From Clostridia bacterium (GTDB lineage: Bacteria > Bacillota > Clostridia > Lutisporales > Lutisporaceae): a stretch of DNA of 9,509 nt. Where the stretch lies: assembly GCA_029256365.1 (NCBI GenBank), contig JAQSYB010000058.1, positions 1 to 9,509 on the forward strand. Reading direction: 5' to 3'. Under the pieces are notes generated by a model. The model was not told the origin of the DNA. It did no database searches and saw only the letters and a program-made list of their open reading frames with translations. The translations under genes and the position numbers were made by a program. Position 1 is the first letter of the stretch, and the number at the start of each line of letters is the position of its first letter. Positions 6,287 through 9,509 of this stretch are shown here, piece by piece.

Positions 6287-8632
6287 ATGAAGTTGACAGA
6301 TTATGAAGGCATGCGGCTGCAGTCTTGTATTTGTATATTGAATGGACAAGTAGTTGAAGTATATGACAGCTTTCTGTCTCTTACGGGATATAGCAGAGAA
6401 GAACTAATTGGAAAAGACATGATATATATAATGAACGAGATGCTTATGATAAATAATAAAGTAGAAAGGGTAGAAGATATAGCTACCGATACTTGTTTTA
6501 TTTTTAACAAAATTCGTGATTTCAAAGAAATCAGTATAGAAATCATAAACAACGAAGTGACAGGCCTCATGTATTTGGTTTTTAGAATACTTCCTTTGAT
6601 ATACGCGGATAACAATTTAGGCTATACCCATCAATTAATTTCTGATAATTTAACAGGCATAGCAATTTATAGTGCTGAGGATTTTACCCTTCTAAAAGCA
6701 AGCAAGGAATATGAAAAAATCATATATAACAGATATCAGCAAAAAGACATCATTGGTAAAAGGGTAAATGAGTTTTATTTAGGATGGGATGGGAGTATCG
6801 CCAAAAATGATTGGGAAGAAGTCATACGAACAGGAAAAACAGTTTTCAATTTGGCACATCAAAATATGAATCCAAGCACAGGTGAAATAGAATATTATGA
6901 TGCTAGTATAACCCCTATACTGAATAATGATAAAGTCAAATTCCTTGTTGTCAACGTGAACAATATAACGGATAAAATAAACTATAGAAATGAGATTGAA
7001 CAGAAAGCACTGCTGATAGAAAGACAAAAGGAGCTTTTGGAAACTGTAATAGAGAAGCAGAAGGATTCTGTCTTCGTAATTGATAAAAATGGGAATGTGA
7101 TATTAAACAACAAAACTGGTGATGAAAGATATGCCAAGGGACTTACTGACATTCGACAGCTGTATGAATCCGGAGAATTCTTCGATGAGGCAGGAAACAA
7201 ATTAAGCTTTGAGAACATGCCTGTTCAGCAGTTGATGGCAGGAAAAAAGCTGGATAATTTCAAAATGGTGCTTAAGCGGGCTGGGACAACGAGATATTTG
7301 AATTTAAATGGTACGCCTATATTTGACGATGCAGGATGCCTTGTTTATGCTTTTTTGTTTGGATCGGATATATCTGAAATAGTAGAAAGCAGGCAGCTGG
7401 TTGTTGAACAAAAGGAACAGCTTGAGGCAATTATGAATAATATGGAGGATGCAATATTTCTAGTTGATAAGGATGGAAACTTCATATTAAAGAATAATGC
7501 AGCACTTAAGTTATATGAGAGAGAACCAATGGTATTAGGCGATATGCTAATGGAAGAAAAGTATTTCGAGCTGGATGGCAGAGAAATCGCCGCTGAGGAT
7601 TTGCCTGTTTTTCGTATGATGAAAGGCGAAAACGTGTCCGATAGAGTGGTGGTTATGAAAAATGCAGCTAGGGAGATTTATACGAGTATTAATGCCAACC
7701 CTATTTTTGATGGAGCTGGCAAGTTAATGATGGGAGTAGTAGCCTGCCGCGATATCACTGAGCATATGCAGCATCAAGAAACCATAAAAGACCAGCAGAA
7801 GGCGCTGCTATTAGCAGAAAAAAAGGAAAAGGAAAATTTAGAGAAAATTATCGCTATGAAGGATGAATTTTTATCTCTCATTTCTCATGAGTTCAAGACG
7901 CCACTGACAGTAATCAATTCAGCCTTGCAGGCTATGGAATTTCTATATAAGGATCAGTTAACTGATAAGGTAAAGAATTATTTTGATATGATTAAACAAA
8001 ATACATACAGACAAGTGCGTTTGGTAAATAATCTGCTAGATATTACTGGAGCAAATGCAGGGCACATAAAGCTTAATATGGCGAATCGAGATATTGTATT
8101 GATAACTAGAGTAATCGTTGAATCTGTAAGCCTGTATGCAAATCAAAAGGGCGTAGATGTACACTTTGAATCTTGTTATAAGGAAAGAACCATCGCCCTA
8201 GACGAAGAAAAGTATGAGAGGATTCTTCTAAATCTACTGTCCAATGCAATTAAGTTTACAGCAAAGGGTAAGAGCATTAAGGTTGCAATTACGCAAATAA
8301 AAGAGAAGATCCAAGTGATGGTGATGGATGAGGGTATCGGCATACCCGAAGAAAAGCATGGATTAATTTTTGAGAGATTTGGACAAGTAGACAGCAGCTA
8401 TACACGTCAAGCAGAAGGCAGCGGTATAGGACTGACCTTGGTAAAGCTAATGTTAAATGCAATGGAAGGCCATATATACTTTGATAGTAAGGTAGGGGTA
8501 GGAAGCACTTTTTATGTTGAGCTGCCAGATGCGACGATGGATGAAGCAGTAAATGCCGGCACGATAAAGCAGCTTGTCGATACAAGGCTGATTCAAAGCA
8601 TTGCCATAGAATTTTCAGATATATATTTCTAA
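6287..8632 (+). CDS. Soluble multi-PAS sensor histidine kinase (orphan)
   Basis: The protein should sense a cytoplasmic signal, autophosphorylate on histidine and pass the phosphate to a response regulator. ATG 6287 gives 781 residues, with the G-rich GGGGTGGGAT (6271-6280) as likely binding site; ATG 6269 and TTG 6266 are in frame but have no good site. There are four PAS-like domains at about 10-105, 116-232, 253-364 and 381-492, separated by charged helices rich in Gln, Glu and Lys. PAS3 and PAS4 look like copies of each other. The kinase core follows: H box SHEFKTPL with His534, N box LLSNAIKF with Asn653, G1 DEGIGIP (from Asp681), F box FERFGQ and G2 GSGIGL (from Gly711). All catalytic residues are present. 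I see no membrane segment or signal peptide. A tail of about 30 residues ending IEFSDIYF follows the ATPase domain. No response regulator is adjacent, so its partner is encoded elsewhere. Confidence 0.9.
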   Translation: MKLTDYEGMRLQSCICILNGQVVEVYDSFLSLTGYSREELIGKDMIYIMNEMLMINNKVERVEDIATDTCFIFNKIRDFKEISIEIINNEVTGLMYLVFRILPLIYADNNLGYTHQLISDNLTGIAIYSAEDFTLLKASKEYEKIIYNRYQQKDIIGKRVNEFYLGWDGSIAKNDWEEVIRTGKTVFNLAHQNMNPSTGEIEYYDASITPILNNDKVKFLVVNVNNITDKINYRNEIEQKALLIERQKELLETVIEKQKDSVFVIDKNGNVILNNKTGDERYAKGLTDIRQLYESGEFFDEAGNKLSFENMPVQQLMAGKKLDNFKMVLKRAGTTRYLNLNGTPIFDDAGCLVYAFLFGSDISEIVESRQLVVEQKEQLEAIMNNMEDAIFLVDKDGNFILKNNAALKLYEREPMVLGDMLMEEKYFELDGREIAAEDLPVFRMMKGENVSDRVVVMKNAAREIYTSINANPIFDGAGKLMMGVVACRDITEHMQHQETIKDQQKALLLAEKKEKENLEKIIAMKDEFLSLISHEFKTPLTVINSALQAMEFLYKDQLTDKVKNYFDMIKQNTYRQVRLVNNLLDITGANAGHIKLNMANRDIVLITRVIVESVSLYANQKGVDVHFESCYKERTIALDEEKYERILLNLLSNAIKFTAKGKSIKVAITQIKEKIQVMVMDEGIGIPEEKHGLIFERFGQVDSSYTRQAEGSGIGLTLVKLMLNAMEGHIYFDSKVGVGSTFYVELPDATMDEAVNAGTIKQLVDTRLIQSIAIEFSDIYF

Positions 8633-8642
8633 AAGATGAATA

Positions 8643-8651
8643 TGGTATAAT
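8643..8651 (+). promoter_or_regulatory. Extended -10 promoter of the VanW gene
   Basis: TGG-TATAAT (8643-8651) is a perfect extended -10 element, 10 nt past the kinase stop codon. The -35 position holds only ATATTT. Transcription would start near 8658, leaving a leader of about 27 nt, so the gene can be expressed apart from the kinase. Confidence 0.6.
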
Positions 8652-8684
8652 GTGGGAATAATCTGCTTTGTGTGAGGTGATGCA

Positions 8685-9500
8685 ATGAATCTTATAAAAC
8701 CAATAAAAAGAAGCAGAATGAGATTAATGCTGGGGAAAGCCTATTATATAATATGGAGGCACCTGCAATGGATTTTTGGGAAGGCCAATTATGCACGTAC
8801 GAGAAGTGCAGTGTTATTGGATTATATCGCTTTTTCTCATCAAACTCCTTTGATCAGGAAGCTGAAGGATGTAGATATGTGGCTGCAATATAATAAGGTG
8901 GATAACCTAAAAATAGCATTGAAGCGGTTGAATGGCATTGTTTTAAAACCTGGAGAAACACTCTCGTATTGGAAGCTTATTGGAAAACCAAGCAAGAGAA
9001 AGGGCTACAAGGAAGGCGTGGTACTATACAACGGAGGATTCAAGCCAGGAATCGGGGGAGGCCTGTGCCAGCTTTCCAACCTCATATATTGGCTGACTCT
9101 CCATACACCTCTGGAAGTAGTAGAGCGTTATAGACATAGCTATGATGTATTTCCTGATGCAAATAGAACACAGCCCTTTGGAAGTGGAGCTACCTGTGTA
9201 TATAACTACAGAGATTTGCAGATATGGAACAACACAAATGAGACCTATCAATTACATTTGTTTATAGATGAAGAATATCTAAATGGACAGTGGAGATGTT
9301 CTGAGAAAATAAGCCGCACATATCAAGTATATGAGAAGAAGCATTGGATAACCCATGAGTATTGGGGTGGATATATTCGAAACAATGTGATTTATAGAAG
9401 GGTATTGGATCAAGAAGGGAATATAGCGGCTGATGAATATGTGAGTGAAAATCATGCCATCATGATGTATGCACCATTGTTAAAGCAAGGAGAGTTATAA
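8685..9500 (+). CDS. VanW family protein
   Basis: VanW proteins are named after an accessory gene in VanB-type vancomycin-resistance clusters, where their function is still not known; relatives are widespread in Firmicutes outside such clusters. This 271-residue protein starts at ATG 8685 behind GAGGTGA (8674-8680). The VanW domain fills most of it, with the runs LKPGETLSYWKLIGKPSKR, GYKEGVVLYNGG, GIGGGLCQLSNLIYW, HTPLEVVERYRHSYDVFPD and RTQPFGSGATC. The N-terminus is very basic (KPIKRSRMR) with no clear signal peptide or membrane segment. The gene follows the kinase by 52 nt but has its own promoter. No vanR, vanH, ligase or vanX gene is visible, so a role in glycopeptide resistance is not supported. 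The gene is complete and ends 9 nt before the window does. Confidence 0.92.
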   Translation: MNLIKPIKRSRMRLMLGKAYYIIWRHLQWIFGKANYARTRSAVLLDYIAFSHQTPLIRKLKDVDMWLQYNKVDNLKIALKRLNGIVLKPGETLSYWKLIGKPSKRKGYKEGVVLYNGGFKPGIGGGLCQLSNLIYWLTLHTPLEVVERYRHSYDVFPDANRTQPFGSGATCVYNYRDLQIWNNTNETYQLHLFIDEEYLNGQWRCSEKISRTYQVYEKKHWITHEYWGGYIRNNVIYRRVLDQEGNIAADEYVSENHAIMMYAPLLKQGEL

Positions 9501-9509
9501 ACAGCAGCG

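Noticed and set aside
8685..9500. Vancomycin-resistance locus
   Set aside because: Only a VanW-family gene is present; no ligase, dehydrogenase, dipeptidase or VanS/VanR pair is visible.

Overview
The window is AT-rich DNA with strong AGGAGG-type ribosome binding sites, a lysine riboswitch and Firmicutes-type gene families. It most likely comes from a low-GC anaerobic Firmicute of the class Clostridia; I cannot name a genus. Most of it is ordinary chromosomal housekeeping and signalling. I did not find a convincing new multi-gene system, and no phage, IS element, CRISPR array, tRNA or rRNA is visible.

Layout: (1) 1-246 is a non-coding leader with several short palindromes. (2) 247-1403 (+) is a DEAD-box RNA helicase broken near its start: the reading frame shifts exactly at the Walker A motif, where about 25 nt seem to be missing, while everything downstream is intact. 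(3) 1543-2157 (-) is an acetate/succinate transporter of the GPR1/FUN34/YaaH family, convergent with the helicase; two hairpin terminators lie between them. (4) 2158-2622 is a 465-nt gap with diverging promoters and, on the + strand, a complete lysine riboswitch (2362-2528) followed by an intrinsic terminator (2551-2588). (5) 2623-5150 (+) is a lysA-lysC operon: diaminopimelate decarboxylase and aspartokinase, the last and first steps of lysine synthesis. It ends in a strong terminator. (6) 5287-6126 (+) is a PHP-domain phosphoesterase of the histidinol-phosphatase type. (7) 6287-8632 (+) is a soluble sensor histidine kinase with four PAS-like domains and no response regulator next to it. (8) 8685-9500 (+) is a complete VanW-family protein with its own extended -10 promoter.

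How the parts work together: the riboswitch should make lysA-lysC transcription fall when lysine is plentiful, and the two ACT domains of the aspartokinase add feedback control at the protein level. Within lysC, an in-frame ATG at codon 246, with AAGGAG upstream, matches the place where Bacillus subtilis aspartokinase II starts its separate small (beta) subunit. The kinase and VanW genes sit together but nothing else of a vancomycin-resistance cluster is present, so resistance should not be inferred.

The observations most worth a second look are the helicase deletion with its DEGD motif II, the unusually short P2 arm of the lysine aptamer, and the likely internal start in lysC.
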